52,156 nt of DNA from Pantoea conspicua (lineage in GTDB: Bacteria; Pseudomonadota; Gammaproteobacteria; Enterobacterales; Enterobacteriaceae). The position numbers and the translations under genes were made by a program. Of the stretch, positions 33,034 to 42,331 are shown in pieces (position 1 is the first letter of the stretch; the number at the start of each line of letters is the position of its first letter). The stretch lies in NCBI RefSeq assembly GCF_002095315.1, contig NZ_MLFN01000027.1:1-52156 (forward strand), in the 5' to 3' direction. Under the pieces are notes generated by a model. That model was not told the DNA's origin. It did no database searches and was given only the letters and a program-made list of their open reading frames with translations.

Positions 33034-33076
33034 TGACCTGTGCAGATGTCGCGTAAAGCGACATCGCATAATCTGA

Positions 33077-33102
33077 AAGCCCCGCCTTGTGCGGGGCTTT
33101 TT
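33077..33102 (+). terminator. Rho-independent terminator of eno
   Basis: A 9-bp GC-rich stem (33077-33085 with 33091-33099) has a CTTGT loop and a T tract to 33102. Confidence 0.93.
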
Positions 33103-33189
33103 GTTGGTGGCGGTGTGCAGACGGGGATGGCAAGGCCCGATCGCAAAGAGGCAAAAGCGGCATCCCTGCTGGCTCGGCCCGCGCGATTA

Positions 33190-33282
33190 CGCACCTCATC
33201 CCTGAGGTGCGCCCGTTACCGGCCAACGCTTTGCGTTGTTCAAAAACGCTCCCGGCGTTTTTGTCCTAAGCGCGGGGCGCTT
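33190..33282. repeat. block of four tandem palindromes
   Basis: Four perfect hairpins follow one another in 93 bp. The stems are 9 bp (33190-33198 with 33203-33211), 6 bp (33224-33229 with 33233-33238), 9 bp (33241-33249 with 33255-33263) and 6 bp (33268-33273 with 33277-33282), with loops of 3-5 nt. The third ends in a T tract on both strands. It lies in a 415-bp gap between the eno terminator and the queE promoter and contains no credible coding sequence. It resembles the palindromic intergenic repeats of enterobacteria, but its family is not identified. Confidence 0.75.
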
Positions 33283-33389
33283 TGCTCTTCGGTCCTGGCC
33301 ATCCACGTTTGAACCTGTTAGCCGTCTGATGTCCCTCTTTTGTGACGTTTTGGCTTTTGTCCGGCGCGGAGAAAAGGCACAACGCGTGG

Positions 33390-33417
33390 TTGAGCTGTGC
33401 GGCAAATCTGCCATAAT
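33390..33417 (+). promoter_or_regulatory. queE promoter
   Basis: A -35 TTGAGC (33390-33395), a 16-bp spacer and a -10 CATAAT (33412-33417) lie about 25 bp ahead of the queE start. No preQ1 riboswitch-like pseudoknot is seen. Confidence 0.55.
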
Positions 33418-33448
33418 CAGCGCCCTGTTTTTTTCAAGCGAGTCCGTA

Positions 33449-34120
33449 ATGCAATACCCGATTAACGAAATGTTCCAGACGCTGCAGGGCGAAGGTTTTT
33501 ATACCGGCGTACCCGCCATTTTCATCCGCTTACAGGGATGTCCGGTGGGCTGTAGCTGGTGTGATACCAAACATACCTGGGAGAAGCGGGCGGATCGGGA
33601 AACGTCGCTGGGCGATATTTTAATTAAAACGGTAGAGAGTGACGCCTGGGGCGATGCCGATGCGGCCACCTTACTTAATGCCATCCAGCAGCAGGGCTGG
33701 ACCGCGCGCCATGTGGTGATCACCGGCGGCGAACCGGCAATCTACGATCTGCGTCCGTTAACCACGGCGCTGGAGCAGCACGGTTTTCAGTGCCAGATTG
33801 AGACCAGCGGCACCCATGACATTCGCTGTTCCGAGCAGACCTGGGTGACGGTTTCACCCAAAGTGAATATGCGTGGCGGCTATGACGTGCTGCCGCAGGC
33901 GCTGGTCCGCGCGGATGAGATCAAGCACCCGGTGGCGCGTATGCGTGATGTTGAGGCGCTGGATGAACTGCTGGCCGGTCTTGATGACGATAAGGCCCGC
34001 ATCATCGCCTTACAGCCGATCAGCCGCAAAGATGAGGCAACCCGACTCTGTATCGAGATCTGCATTGCGCGTAACTGGCGTCTGTCGATGCAGACTCACA
34101 AGTATCTCAATATCGCCTGA
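33449..34120 (+). CDS. queE: 7-carboxy-7-deazaguanine synthase
   Basis: QueE is a radical SAM enzyme that turns 6-carboxy-tetrahydropterin into 7-carboxy-7-deazaguanine in queuosine synthesis. From the ATG at 33449 it has 223 residues, as in E. coli. The cluster motif is CX3CX2C (CPVGCSWC at about 31-38), preceded by QGEGFYTGVPAIFIRLQG, with the GGEPAIYD SAM-binding strand further on. It is convergent with queD, the enzyme that makes its substrate. The long in-frame region upstream belongs to the repeat block and is not coding. Confidence 0.95.
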   Translation: MQYPINEMFQTLQGEGFYTGVPAIFIRLQGCPVGCSWCDTKHTWEKRADRETSLGDILIKTVESDAWGDADAATLLNAIQQQGWTARHVVITGGEPAIYDLRPLTTALEQHGFQCQIETSGTHDIRCSEQTWVTVSPKVNMRGGYDVLPQALVRADEIKHPVARMRDVEALDELLAGLDDDKARIIALQPISRKDEATRLCIEICIARNWRLSMQTHKYLNIA

Positions 34121-34225
34121 CAGAAGCGGACGATACGCAGCGGCACCTCATTCATGGGGTGGCCGGGCAGGGGTGCGGTCCGCAGGGGGATTGATAGCGT
34201 CGGGGGTTCAGAAGAACAGCAGCGC

Positions 34226-34246
34226 CGGATCGAAGAGTTCGATCCG
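34226..34246. terminator. hairpin between convergent queE and queD
   Basis: A perfect 9-bp stem (34226-34234 with 34238-34246) and GAG loop lie in the 132-bp gap between the two stops. No T tract; probably a shared 3'-end structure. Confidence 0.5.
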
Positions 34247-34252
34247 ACAGCA

Positions 34253-34611
34253 TTAACCGCGGTAGACGCAGCCCGCAGTACAGGTCTCTTTGATCATCAC
34301 CGCGCTGAGCAGCGGCAGGTGAGGCTTCATCTGATCCCAAATCCATTTTGCCAGCACTTCGCTGGTCGGGTTTTCCAGCCCGGGGATCTCATTGAGATAG
34401 TAGTGGTCAAGACGATCGTAGATCGCTTAAACGCCGCTTTCAATTCAGCGAAATCCATCACCCAGCCGGTATGCGCGTCCACTTCGCCGGTAATTTCCAG
34501 ACGGACCAGAAACGAATGACCGTGCAGACGACCGCATTTGTGTCCGGCCGGCACATTAGGTAAATGGTGCGCGGCTTCGAACTGGAACTCTTTAAATAAA
34601 GTGGTAGACAT
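34253..34611 (-). pseudogene. queD: queD, 6-carboxytetrahydropterin synthase, disrupted by a one-base frameshift
   Basis: QueD converts dihydroneopterin triphosphate to 6-carboxy-5,6,7,8-tetrahydropterin, the first committed step of queuosine synthesis. Zinc ligands His15 or 16, His30 and His32 and the catalytic Cys26 (HKCGRLHGH) are present. The frame is lost at about residue 62, where plus 34426-34428 lacks one base. The first frame ends after 94 residues in unrelated sequence. In the correct frame the rest reads on through [17 protein letters not shown] and KETCTAG to a TAA at 34253. One added base gives 119 residues (E. coli 121). Either the strain lacks QueD or this is a consensus error. 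Confidence 0.9.
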
Positions 34612-34739
34612 AGTGGTTCTCAGACAGGAAAAAACCGCTGAATACTACCTGAAAACTGTTTTTTTCGCACCTGGATCACACAATGCCCTTATGAAACGTC
34701 CCGCCTGCCGGGTTTTACCCAGCTAATTAACTGATATAT

Positions 34740-34860
34740 AGCCGCTTTACTTACCACTTTTGCCGATTAATTCTACCAGGAAAACCATTTAGTCATTTTG
34801 GTTATTTGATATGTCGAAGGTGTATTTAATCGTTAATATACGGGCCGGTAACCTACGCAC
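34740..34860 (+). promoter_or_regulatory. AT-rich upstream region of cysJIH, candidate CysB control
   Basis: The 299 bp between queD and cysJ become markedly AT-rich here and contain an inverted repeat AACCA-N11-TGGTT (34783-34803). In E. coli cysJIH is activated by CysB with N-acetylserine, and CysB sites are AT-rich and poorly conserved. The site is therefore inferred from position, not shown by the sequence. No confident -35/-10 pair was found. Confidence 0.35.
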
Positions 34861-34910
34861 TCTTCCGCCATTTTACGGTCCGGACTTCTGATACTGGAAT
34901 TTTTAACGCG

Positions 34911-36722
34911 ATGACGACTCAGGCACCAGGTTCACTGCTTCCGCTCTCCCCGGAACAACTCGCCCGCTTACAGGCGGCGACGACCGATTATTCCCCCACC
35001 CAACTGGCGTGGCTGTCAGGTTATTTCTGGGGCAGGGTAGAACAGACCCCGGGTAGCGCGGTCGCCAGCGCTCCGACGCCCATCGCTGCTGCCGAAGCAC
35101 CGTCAGTTACGCTGCTGTCGGCTTCGCAGACCGGCAATGCCCGTCGCCTGGCTGAGCAGTTGCGCGATGACCTGCAGGCAGCCAGACTGAATGTAAATCT
35201 GGTGAATGCCGGAGATTACAAGTTCAAGCAAATCGGTCAGGAAAAGCTGCTGGTGGTGGTGACATCCACCCAGGGTGAAGGCGATCCGCCGGAAGAGGCG
35301 GTGGCGCTGCATAAATTCCTGCTGTCAAAAAAGGCCCCGAAGATGACCGGTACCGCGTTTGCGGTGTTTGGTCTCGGCGACAGCTCTTATGAGTTTTTCA
35401 GCAAAGCGGGCAAGGATTTTGACAGCCGGCTGGCGGAGCTGGGCGCGGAGCGACTGCTGGATCGGGTCGATGCCGACGTCGAGTATGCCGATCAGGCGAC
35501 GGCGTGGCGCAGCGCGCTGACAGAGATTTTAAAGCAGCGCGTGCCGACCGAATCCCCCGCCCAGGCTGCCGCCACTGCGGCAGGCAGCGTGAATGAAGTC
35601 ACCACCAGCCCCTATACCAAAGAGGCGCCACTCAGCGCCACGCTGGCGGTAAATCAAAAAATTACCGGTCGCGACTCTGATAAAGATGTCCGCCACATTG
35701 AGATCGATCTTGGCGAGTCAGGCCTGCGCTACCAGCCAGGTGATGCGTTGGGTCTCTGGTATGAAAACGATAGCGCGCTGGTCAGCGAGCTGCTGGAGCT
35801 GGTCTGGCTGAAAGGCGATGAGCCGGTGCAGGTGCAGGGCGCAACGCTGCCGCTGGCCGAAGCATTGCAAAAACATTTTGAGCTGACGGTCAATACGGCG
35901 CAGATCGTCGCGCAGTATGCTCAGCTGTCGCGTGATGCTGAGCTGCTGGCGCTGGTGGATGACAAAGCCCGGCTGCAACAATATGCGCAGCGTTATCCGA
36001 TTGTCGACATGATTCGTCTGGCCCCGGCGGAGCTCAGCGCAGAGCAACTGACTACATTGCTGCGTCCGCTGACGCCACGGCTCTACTCAATCGCATCGTC
36101 GCAGGCGGAAACCGATACTGAAGTGCATATCACCGTGAGTGCAGTACGTTTTGATATTGAAGGTCGTCAGCGTGGCGGCGGCGCCTCTACCTGGCTGGCC
36201 GATCGGGTGGAAGAAGAGGGCGAAGTACGGGTGTTTATCGAGCACAACGATAACTTCCGCCTGCCGGCTAACCCGGACGCACCGGTGATCATGATTGGAC
36301 CGGGTACCGGTATCGCGCCGTTCCGCGCCTTCATGCAGCAGCGCGAAAACGACGGTGCCAGCGGCAAAAACTGGCTGTTCTTCGGCAATCCGCACTTTAC
36401 CGATGATTTCCTCTATCAGGTGGAGTGGCAGAAATATGTGAAAGAGGGGCTGCTGACCCGAATCGATCTGGCCTGGTCACGCGATCAGGCAGAGAAGGTA
36501 TACGTACAGGATAAGATCCGCGCTAACGGAGCGGAAGTGTGGCGCTGGCTGCAGGAAGGCGCGCACCTTTACGTCTGCGGCGATGCGAATCGCATGGCAA
36601 AGGACGTTGAGCAGGCATTACTGGATGTGGTGGTCGAGCACGGCGGAATGGATCGTGAAGCGGCCGACGAATTTTTAAGTGAGCTGCGCATTGAGCGCCG
36701 TTATCAGCGAGACGTTTACTAA
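34911..36722 (+). CDS. cysJ: sulfite reductase [NADPH] flavoprotein alpha subunit
   Basis: CysJ passes electrons from NADPH through FAD and FMN to the CysI haemoprotein, which reduces sulfite to sulfide. The 603-residue protein (E. coli 599) has an FMN flavodoxin domain (about 60-205, with [15 protein letters not shown] and [12 protein letters not shown]). A Pro/Ala linker follows, then an FAD domain with PRLYSIASS, and an NADPH domain with [12 protein letters not shown] and [13 protein letters not shown], ending in the aromatic DVY. Its stop codon shares a base with the cysI start (TAATG), so translation is coupled. Confidence 0.97.
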   Translation: MTTQAPGSLLPLSPEQLARLQAATTDYSPTQLAWLSGYFWGRVEQTPGSAVASAPTPIAAAEAPSVTLLSASQTGNARRLAEQLRDDLQAARLNVNLVNAGDYKFKQIGQEKLLVVVTSTQGEGDPPEEAVALHKFLLSKKAPKMTGTAFAVFGLGDSSYEFFSKAGKDFDSRLAELGAERLLDRVDADVEYADQATAWRSALTEILKQRVPTESPAQAAATAAGSVNEVTTSPYTKEAPLSATLAVNQKITGRDSDKDVRHIEIDLGESGLRYQPGDALGLWYENDSALVSELLELVWLKGDEPVQVQGATLPLAEALQKHFELTVNTAQIVAQYAQLSRDAELLALVDDKARLQQYAQRYPIVDMIRLAPAELSAEQLTTLLRPLTPRLYSIASSQAETDTEVHITVSAVRFDIEGRQRGGGASTWLADRVEEEGEVRVFIEHNDNFRLPANPDAPVIMIGPGTGIAPFRAFMQQRENDGASGKNWLFFGNPHFTDDFLYQVEWQKYVKEGLLTRIDLAWSRDQAEKVYVQDKIRANGAEVWRWLQEGAHLYVCGDANRMAKDVEQALLDVVVEHGGMDREAADEFLSELRIERRYQRDVY

Positions 36723-38443
36723 TGAGCGAAAAACACCCTGGACCGCTGGTTGTAGAAGGCAAATTAGCCGATGCTGAGCGCCTGAAGAAGCAGAGTAACT
36801 ATCTGCGCGGCACCATTCGTGAAGATCTGGAAGAGGGCCTGACTGGCGGCTTTACCGGTGACAACTTCCTGCTGATCCGTTTCCACGGTATGTACCAGCA
36901 GGATGACCGCGATATTCGTGCCGAGCGTGCTGAGCAGAAACTGGAGCCGCGTCATGCCATGATGCTGCGCTGCCGACTGCCGGGCGGTATTATTACCCCG
37001 ACCCAGTGGCTGGCCATCGACAAATTTGCCACCGATAAAACTATTTATGGCAGCATTCGTCTGACCAACCGTCAGACCTTTCAGTTTCACGGCATTCTGA
37101 AAAAGAACGTTAAACCGACGCACCAGATGCTGCATGAAGTCGGACTGGATGCGCTGGCCACCGCCAACGATGTTAACCGTAACGTGCTCTGTACCTCTAA
37201 CCCGGTTGAGTCGGAACTGCATCAGGAAGCGTACGAGTGGGCAAAAAAACTCTCTGAGCACCTGCTGCCGCGGACCCGCGCCTATGCCGAAATCTGGTGG
37301 GATCAGGAGAAAGTCGCGACCACCGACGAAGAGCCAATCCTTGGCGAGACCTATCTGCCGCGTAAATTTAAAACTACCGTGGTGATCCCGCCGCATAACG
37401 ATGTGGATCTGCACGCCAACGATCTCAACTTCATCGCCGTGGCCGAAAAGGGCAAACTGGTGGGCTTTAACCTGCTGGTCGGTGGTGGACTGTCGATTGA
37501 GCACGGTAACAAAGCCACTTACGCCCGTACCGCCAGTGAGTTCGGCTATTTCCCGCTGGAGAAGATCCTCGACGTGGCCGAAGCCGTGGTGACCACCCAG
37601 CGTGACTGGGGTAACCGTACCGATCGTAAGAATGCCAAAACCAAATACACCCTGGAACGCGTCGGCGTAGAGACGTTTAAAGCGGAAGTCGAGAAACGGG
37701 CGGGTGTCACCTTTGAACCGATCCGTCCGTACGAATTTACCACCCGCGGCGATCGGATTGGCTGGATCAAAGGCATCGACAATAAATGGCACCTGACGCT
37801 GTTTATCGAGAATGGCCGCCTGCTGGACTATCCTGGCCGTCCGCTGAAAAGCGGTGTGGCTGAGATTGCTAAAATCCACCAGGGCGATTTCCGTCTGACC
37901 GCCAACCAGAACCTGATTGTGGCGGGCGTGCCGGAAAGCGAGAAGGCAAAGATTGAAGCGATCGCCCGTGAGCATGGGCTGATGGAAAACGTTTCGGCGC
38001 AGCGTGAAAACTCGATGGCCTGCGTGGCATTCCCGACCTGCCCACTGGCGATGGCTGAGGCGGAACGCTTCCTGCCAGCGTTCGTGACCAAAGTCGAAGC
38101 GATCATGCACAGCCACGGCGTCGGTGATGAGCACATAGTGTTACGCGTTACCGGTTGTCCCAACGGCTGTGGCCGTGCCATGCTGGCTGAACTGGGGCTG
38201 GTGGGTAAAGCGCCAGGCCGTTACAACCTGCATCTCGGCGGTAATCGCATCGGCACGCGCATCCCGCGGATGTACCGTGAAAACATTAATGAAAACGAAA
38301 TTCTCGCCACCATTGATGAACTGGTGGGACGCTGGGCCAGAGAGCGCCATGCCGCTGAAGGCTTTGGTGACTTTGTGATCCGCGCGGGCATCGTTGCGCC
38401 TGTGCTGGACCCGGCGCGTGATTTCTGGGAGGAGGCAAAATGA
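36722..38443 (+). CDS. cysI: sulfite reductase [NADPH] haemoprotein beta subunit
   Basis: CysI carries sirohaem and a 4Fe-4S cluster and reduces sulfite to sulfide in six electrons. The 573-residue protein (E. coli 570) has the two cluster and sirohaem cysteine motifs [10 protein letters not shown] (about 437-446) and GCPNGCGRA (about 481-489), plus the basic sulfite-binding segments near [12 protein letters not shown]. It overlaps cysJ by one base and cysH by four (ATGA). Sirohaem comes from CysG, encoded 2.5 kb downstream. Confidence 0.98.
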   Translation: MSEKHPGPLVVEGKLADAERLKKQSNYLRGTIREDLEEGLTGGFTGDNFLLIRFHGMYQQDDRDIRAERAEQKLEPRHAMMLRCRLPGGIITPTQWLAIDKFATDKTIYGSIRLTNRQTFQFHGILKKNVKPTHQMLHEVGLDALATANDVNRNVLCTSNPVESELHQEAYEWAKKLSEHLLPRTRAYAEIWWDQEKVATTDEEPILGETYLPRKFKTTVVIPPHNDVDLHANDLNFIAVAEKGKLVGFNLLVGGGLSIEHGNKATYARTASEFGYFPLEKILDVAEAVVTTQRDWGNRTDRKNAKTKYTLERVGVETFKAEVEKRAGVTFEPIRPYEFTTRGDRIGWIKGIDNKWHLTLFIENGRLLDYPGRPLKSGVAEIAKIHQGDFRLTANQNLIVAGVPESEKAKIEAIAREHGLMENVSAQRENSMACVAFPTCPLAMAEAERFLPAFVTKVEAIMHSHGVGDEHIVLRVTGCPNGCGRAMLAELGLVGKAPGRYNLHLGGNRIGTRIPRMYRENINENEILATIDELVGRWARERHAAEGFGDFVIRAGIVAPVLDPARDFWEEAK

Positions 38444-39174
38444 GTCAGATTGACCTCGCAGCACTGAATGAGATGTCCAAAGTCCAGCGCGCAATGGCGC
38501 TGGCGGCCACCAATGCGCAGCTGGAGAAATCGTCAGCGGAAGCGCGGGTGAGCTGGGCACTGGAAAATTTGCCGGGCGCCTATGTGCTCTCTTCCAGCTT
38601 CGGCATTCAGGCGGCGGTGTCGCTGCATCTGGTGACGCGTCAGCAGCCCGATATTCCGGTGATCCTCACCGATACCGGCTACCTGTTCCCGGAAACCTAT
38701 CGCTTTATTGATGAACTGGCGGATCAGCTCAATCTTAACCTCAGGGTGTTTCGCGCCGAGACCTCACCGGCCTGGCAGGAAGCGCGCTACGGCAAGCTGT
38801 GGGAGCAGGGCGTCGAGGGGATTGAGAAATACAACGACATCAATAAAGTGGAACCGATGAATCGCGCGCTGGAAACGCTGGGTGCGCAGACCTGGTTTGC
38901 CGGCCTGCGCCGCGATCAGTCCGGCAGCCGGGCCAATCTGCCGGTGCTCGGCGTGCAGCGTGGCGTGTTTAAAGTGCTGCCGATCATCGACTGGGATAAT
39001 CGGCAGATTCATCAGTATCTGCAGCAGCATAATCTGAAATACCATCCGCTGTGGGATGAAGGCTATCTCTCAGTGGGCGATACCCACACCACCCGTAAGT
39101 GGGAGCCAGGCATGGCAGAAGAAGAGACCCGCTTTTTCGGCCTGAAGCGCGAGTGCGGTCTGCACGAAGGATAA
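38440..39174 (+). CDS. cysH: phosphoadenosine phosphosulfate reductase
   Basis: CysH reduces PAPS to sulfite with thioredoxin. The 244-residue protein has the N-type ATP-pyrophosphatase fold, with [14 protein letters not shown] near 50-63 and [14 protein letters not shown]. The catalytic Cys is in the C-terminal KRECGLHEG (about 239). It lacks the extra cysteine pairs of APS reductases, fitting the PAPS-specific enterobacterial type. It ends the cysJIH operon, overlapping cysI. Confidence 0.97.
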   Translation: MSQIDLAALNEMSKVQRAMALAATNAQLEKSSAEARVSWALENLPGAYVLSSSFGIQAAVSLHLVTRQQPDIPVILTDTGYLFPETYRFIDELADQLNLNLRVFRAETSPAWQEARYGKLWEQGVEGIEKYNDINKVEPMNRALETLGAQTWFAGLRRDQSGSRANLPVLGVQRGVFKVLPIIDWDNRQIHQYLQQHNLKYHPLWDEGYLSVGDTHTTRKWEPGMAEEETRFFGLKRECGLHEG

Positions 39175-39185
39175 CGGTGCGGTTT

Positions 39186-39217
39186 CCGGCTTCTCTGCGC
39201 TTTCACAGAGAAGCCGG
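39186..39217. terminator. terminator between convergent cysH and the YciI-like gene
   Basis: A perfect 12-bp stem (39186-39197 with 39206-39217) with an 8-nt loop begins 11 bases after the cysH stop. The downstream T content is modest. Confidence 0.7.
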
Positions 39218-39221
39218 TTAT

Positions 39222-39506
39222 TCACTGACCTTTTAAGCCAGCAAATTCTTCAGCGGCCCGCGTGACGTTCACTCGGGTCACCGCGTAGTGCGCCACCGCA
39301 ACAAAGGGATCTTCTGCCAGCAGCGCATCCAGCTGCTCGCGCGGCATCTCCTTCACCAGCAGTAACCCGCCGGTCCGCGGATCTTTACGTCCCGCCGCGA
39401 TCACTGCTCCTGCCTCAAAATAACGATCCAGCCACGCAATGTGCGCGGCCAGCAGCGCTTCTACCTCTTCCATCGGGCGAAAATAATCGAGAGAGACAAC
39501 ATACAT
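39222..39506 (-). CDS. YciI family protein
   Basis: This 94-residue protein has the YCII-related dimeric alpha-beta fold: an N-terminal strand (YVVSLDY), the helix segment LLAAHIAWLDRYFEAGAVIAAG, a GGLLLV strand, and EDPFVAVAHYAVTRVNV near the end. Some members of this superfamily are small dehalogenases or decarboxylases, but no function can be given from sequence. It lies 9 bp ahead of iap on the same strand, in the slot where E. coli carries its type I-E CRISPR-cas genes between cysH and iap. Confidence 0.82.
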   Translation of the reverse strand: MYVVSLDYFRPMEEVEALLAAHIAWLDRYFEAGAVIAAGRKDPRTGGLLLVKEMPREQLDALLAEDPFVAVAHYAVTRVNVTRAAEEFAGLKGQ

Positions 39507-39515
39507 AGCAGATCC

Positions 39516-40529
39516 TCAGACTTTGGGATTGGTGAGTTCACTTAGCAGCGGCAGCAGAACGTTGACGCTGTCGCGGGTACGGGCGGTAATCCGGCCTGGC
39601 ATCCAGCGGTCCAGATAGTTCAGGTTATCGCGATCGGTCTGATGGCGGATGATGCCGTCGGGAAAATGACGGCTGCGATGACGCTGCTGAGCGCCATCTT
39701 TGTTACCCAGCGTCCAGTTGCTGGCCGTGACATCCAGCAGCGGAAAGCCAGCTTTATCAAAGGCGTTCAGGCCGGGAAAGTCCTGGCGGGTTAACTGATG
39801 GCTGGCGGCAGAAATGCCGTGCTGGCGTGCCAGCAGCAAGGCGCGCTCGCTGGTCTGTTTACGCACCGCACGCGGAGTGTTCATTCCACTGTTGAAGTAG
39901 AGATGATCGCCGGCGATCAGGCTGTTGAGATCGATCACCAGCAGGGTGTTTTTCTTCTCTCTGGCGCTCATGCGCTCGACATAATCGTCCATGCCGTGCA
40001 TCTCCGCCTCACCGGCGCTGAGCGCCACGAAGCGCACGCCGTAGTGCAGCGGTTGCTGGCTCAGCTGTTGTGCCAACTCCAGCATCACGCCGAGACCGGA
40101 GGCGTTATCATCCACCCCCTGCAGACGCAAACCACCGAGGTTCTGGTTTACCTGACTGCTATTGTGCGGTGCCCAGGTATCCAGATGCGCCACAATCAGA
40201 ATCTCCTGCGGTTCACTGCCGGCGCGGGCAGCAATCACTGAGGTCGCCGTCAGCTTATGCCAGCGTAATTTTCCGTCATTTTCCTGCCAGTTATAGCCGG
40301 TGTTGAACTGCCGGGTATTGGTCTTAAACCCGAGCGCGGAAAATTGCTGCTGCAGATAGTCGGCCGCCATCAGTTCGGCCGGGCTACCGCTCATCCGGCC
40401 AGGGAACCAGGTGGCGATGTGACGAACCTGCTGCTCGGCAAAATGGCCAGGCTGGCTGGCAAGCGCCAGCGGGGAAAGTAGCGCGCCAATGAACGTCGCC
40501 GCTGCCCTCAATCGGAGGGAAAAAAACAT
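39516..40529 (-). CDS. iap: Iap-like M28 family aminopeptidase
   Basis: Iap removes N-terminal arginines from alkaline phosphatase and is exported to the periplasm. A signal peptide (about 1-24, ending LALA) is followed by an M28 zinc-peptidase domain. Metal motifs are visible as AHLDTWAP (His115, Asp117) and GVDDNASG (Asp140/141). The third motif reads AGEAE (about 172-176), where M28 enzymes have two adjacent Glu; the general-base Glu seems replaced by Gly. The start at 40529 has an AGGA site; an ATG six codons upstream is possible. The product is 337 residues (E. coli 345). The gene order cysH-yciI-iap-cysG has no CRISPR locus. Confidence 0.85.
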   Translation of the reverse strand: MFFSLRLRAAATFIGALLSPLALASQPGHFAEQQVRHIATWFPGRMSGSPAELMAADYLQQQFSALGFKTNTRQFNTGYNWQENDGKLRWHKLTATSVIAARAGSEPQEILIVAHLDTWAPHNSSQVNQNLGGLRLQGVDDNASGLGVMLELAQQLSQQPLHYGVRFVALSAGEAEMHGMDDYVERMSAREKKNTLLVIDLNSLIAGDHLYFNSGMNTPRAVRKQTSERALLLARQHGISAASHQLTRQDFPGLNAFDKAGFPLLDVTASNWTLGNKDGAQQRHRSRHFPDGIIRHQTDRDNLNYLDRWMPGRITARTRDSVNVLLPLLSELTNPKV

Positions 40530-40906
40530 AGTGCGTCCTTTTTTCATTTTTCAGATACCGGTCCGGCATAACCCACCGGGCCGGTCATGCCGGGCGACAT
40601 TATAGCCTTTTTGCTCCGGCGCACGCTGAACAGAATCAGGGACGGCAGGGGCAGGATATGCCAGCTTGTCTGGCTGTAATCTGGTTTTGCTGCCGGAAGG
40701 CCCTATTTTTCCGCGCCCGTCATGGGATAATCTGTGAGAGTGGTCACGGATAAACCCTTAATTCTTCGTCGTTAAGATCAAATTGTTCTGTACTTAGCGG
40801 AGTCGTTATTCCATTCGGTAACTACTCATTCCAATTCGTAATTTCATCTGGATAAACTCAGCGACGTATAGTCGCGTTAACGCAAAGTTACAACACTAAG
40901 GTTAAC
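40530..40906. promoter_or_regulatory. iap-cysG divergent intergenic region with candidate CysB site
   Basis: This 377-bp gap contains no gene. Near cysG two related 16-mers (40806-40821 and 40826-40841, each ATTCCA/ATTCG/TAA-like) repeat with a 20-bp period. They sit directly upstream of a -10 TATAGT (40867-40872) that has no good -35. This is the arrangement expected for an activator-dependent promoter, and CysB is the known activator of sulfate genes. An imperfect palindrome at 40563-40593 lies nearer iap. Confidence 0.5.
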
Positions 40907-42322
40907 GTGGACTATCTGCCCCTTTTTGCCGATCTCTCTGGTCGCCCGGTTCTGGTTGTCGGCGGTGGAGATATCGCAGCGCGAAAAATTGAACTGCTGC
41001 GCCGCGCACGTGCGCGCGTGCAGATTGCCGCGCGCGAACTCTGCCCTGAACTGCAGGCGCTGCTGGAGACGCAGCAACTGGAGTGGCTGGCGACCGGGTT
41101 TGATCCTGCCCAGCTGGACGGCGTTTTTCTGGTAATTGCCGCCACCGATGACAACGCCCTCAATGCTGACGTGTTCGAGGCGGCTAACGCGCGTCAGAAG
41201 CTGGTGAACGTGGTGGACGATCAGCCGAAATGTAGCTTTATCTTCCCGTCGATTGTTGACCGTTCACCGCTGGTGGTGGCGATCTCTTCCAGCGGTACTG
41301 CGCCGGTGCTGGCGCGGATGCTGCGTGAAAAGCTGGAGGCGCTGCTGCCCGCTAACCTGGGCCAGATGGCTGAGGTGGCCGGACAGTGGCGTGACAAGGT
41401 TAAACAGCGTTATCAGCGCATGTCTGACCGTCGCCGTTTCTGGGAGCGGGCGTTCAACGGCCTGTTTGCCAGTCAGATGTCGGCCGGCAATGTGGATGAG
41501 GCGAAACGCACGCTGGATCGTGAGTTACTTGATGAACCGACCCGTCAGGGTGAAATCATTCTGGTGGGCGCGGGCCCGGGCGACAGCGGTCTGCTGACGC
41601 TGCGCGGTCTGCAGGTGATGCAGCTGGCCGATGTGGTGCTGTATGACCATCTGGTCAGTGACGAAGTGCTGGAGCTGGTGCGTCGCGACGCCGATCGCAT
41701 CTGCGTCGGCAAACGGGCCGGAGCACATTCGGTACCGCAGGAAGAGACCAATCAGATGCTGGTTAAGCTGGCATTGCAGGGCAAGCGGGTGGTGCGCCTC
41801 AAGGGCGGTGATCCCTTTATCTTTGGCCGCGGCGGCGAAGAGCTGCAGGCGGCGCAACAGGCGGGTATCCCATTTCAGGTGGTGCCGGGCGTTACTGCCG
41901 CCGCCGGTGCCACTGCCTACGCCGGTATTCCGCTGACCCACCGCGATTATGCCCAGAGCGTGATGTTTATTACCGGTCACTGTCGCCCGGATGGTGACGA
42001 TATTGACTGGCCATCGCTGGCGCGAGCACGTCAGACGCTGGCGATCTATATGGGTACGGTAAAGGCTGCGCTGATCAGCGAGGCGCTGATTCAGCATGGC
42101 CGCGCACCGTCTACGCCGGTGGCGGTCATCAGTCGCGGCACGCGTCAGGATCAACAGGTGCTGACCGGTACCTTAGAACACCTCGAGGCGCTGGCCGCCT
42201 CGGCACCCACTCCGGCACTGCTGGTGATCGGAGAAGTGGTCAATTTGCACGGGCAACTCGCCTGGTTTCAACATTCGGCACAGCAGGGGGCTCGCGAGTC
42301 CGCCGTTGTCAATCTGGCTTGA
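40907..42322 (+). CDS. cysG: sirohaem synthase, trifunctional
   Basis: CysG methylates uroporphyrinogen III twice, oxidises precorrin-2 and inserts iron to give sirohaem for CysI. The 471-residue protein has an N-terminal NAD-binding CysG(B) domain ([13 protein letters not shown] at about 15-27) and a C-terminal SUMT methyltransferase domain ([15 protein letters not shown] from about 219, [17 protein letters not shown] near 297, PGVTAAAG). The start is a GTG at 40907 behind a TAAGG site. In E. coli cysG belongs to the nir operon. Here it leads cysDNC, as in several other enterobacteria. Confidence 0.96.
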   Translation: MDYLPLFADLSGRPVLVVGGGDIAARKIELLRRARARVQIAARELCPELQALLETQQLEWLATGFDPAQLDGVFLVIAATDDNALNADVFEAANARQKLVNVVDDQPKCSFIFPSIVDRSPLVVAISSSGTAPVLARMLREKLEALLPANLGQMAEVAGQWRDKVKQRYQRMSDRRRFWERAFNGLFASQMSAGNVDEAKRTLDRELLDEPTRQGEIILVGAGPGDSGLLTLRGLQVMQLADVVLYDHLVSDEVLELVRRDADRICVGKRAGAHSVPQEETNQMLVKLALQGKRVVRLKGGDPFIFGRGGEELQAAQQAGIPFQVVPGVTAAAGATAYAGIPLTHRDYAQSVMFITGHCRPDGDDIDWPSLARARQTLAIYMGTVKAALISEALIQHGRAPSTPVAVISRGTRQDQQVLTGTLEHLEALAASAPTPALLVIGEVVNLHGQLAWFQHSAQQGARESAVVNLA

Positions 42323-42331
42323 GGGAAAATC

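Noticed and set aside
33040..33312. Small open frames between eno and queE
   Set aside because: They cross the eno terminator and the tandem hairpins, show no family match and have no ribosome site.
33418..33448. preQ1 riboswitch before queE
   Set aside because: The leader is too short and lacks the hairpin-plus-A-rich-tail pattern; a plain promoter is enough.
36764..38134. 456-codon open frame antisense to cysI
   Set aside because: It is a shadow of cysI, which has all expected motifs, family length and operon overlaps. The antisense product has no recognisable domain.
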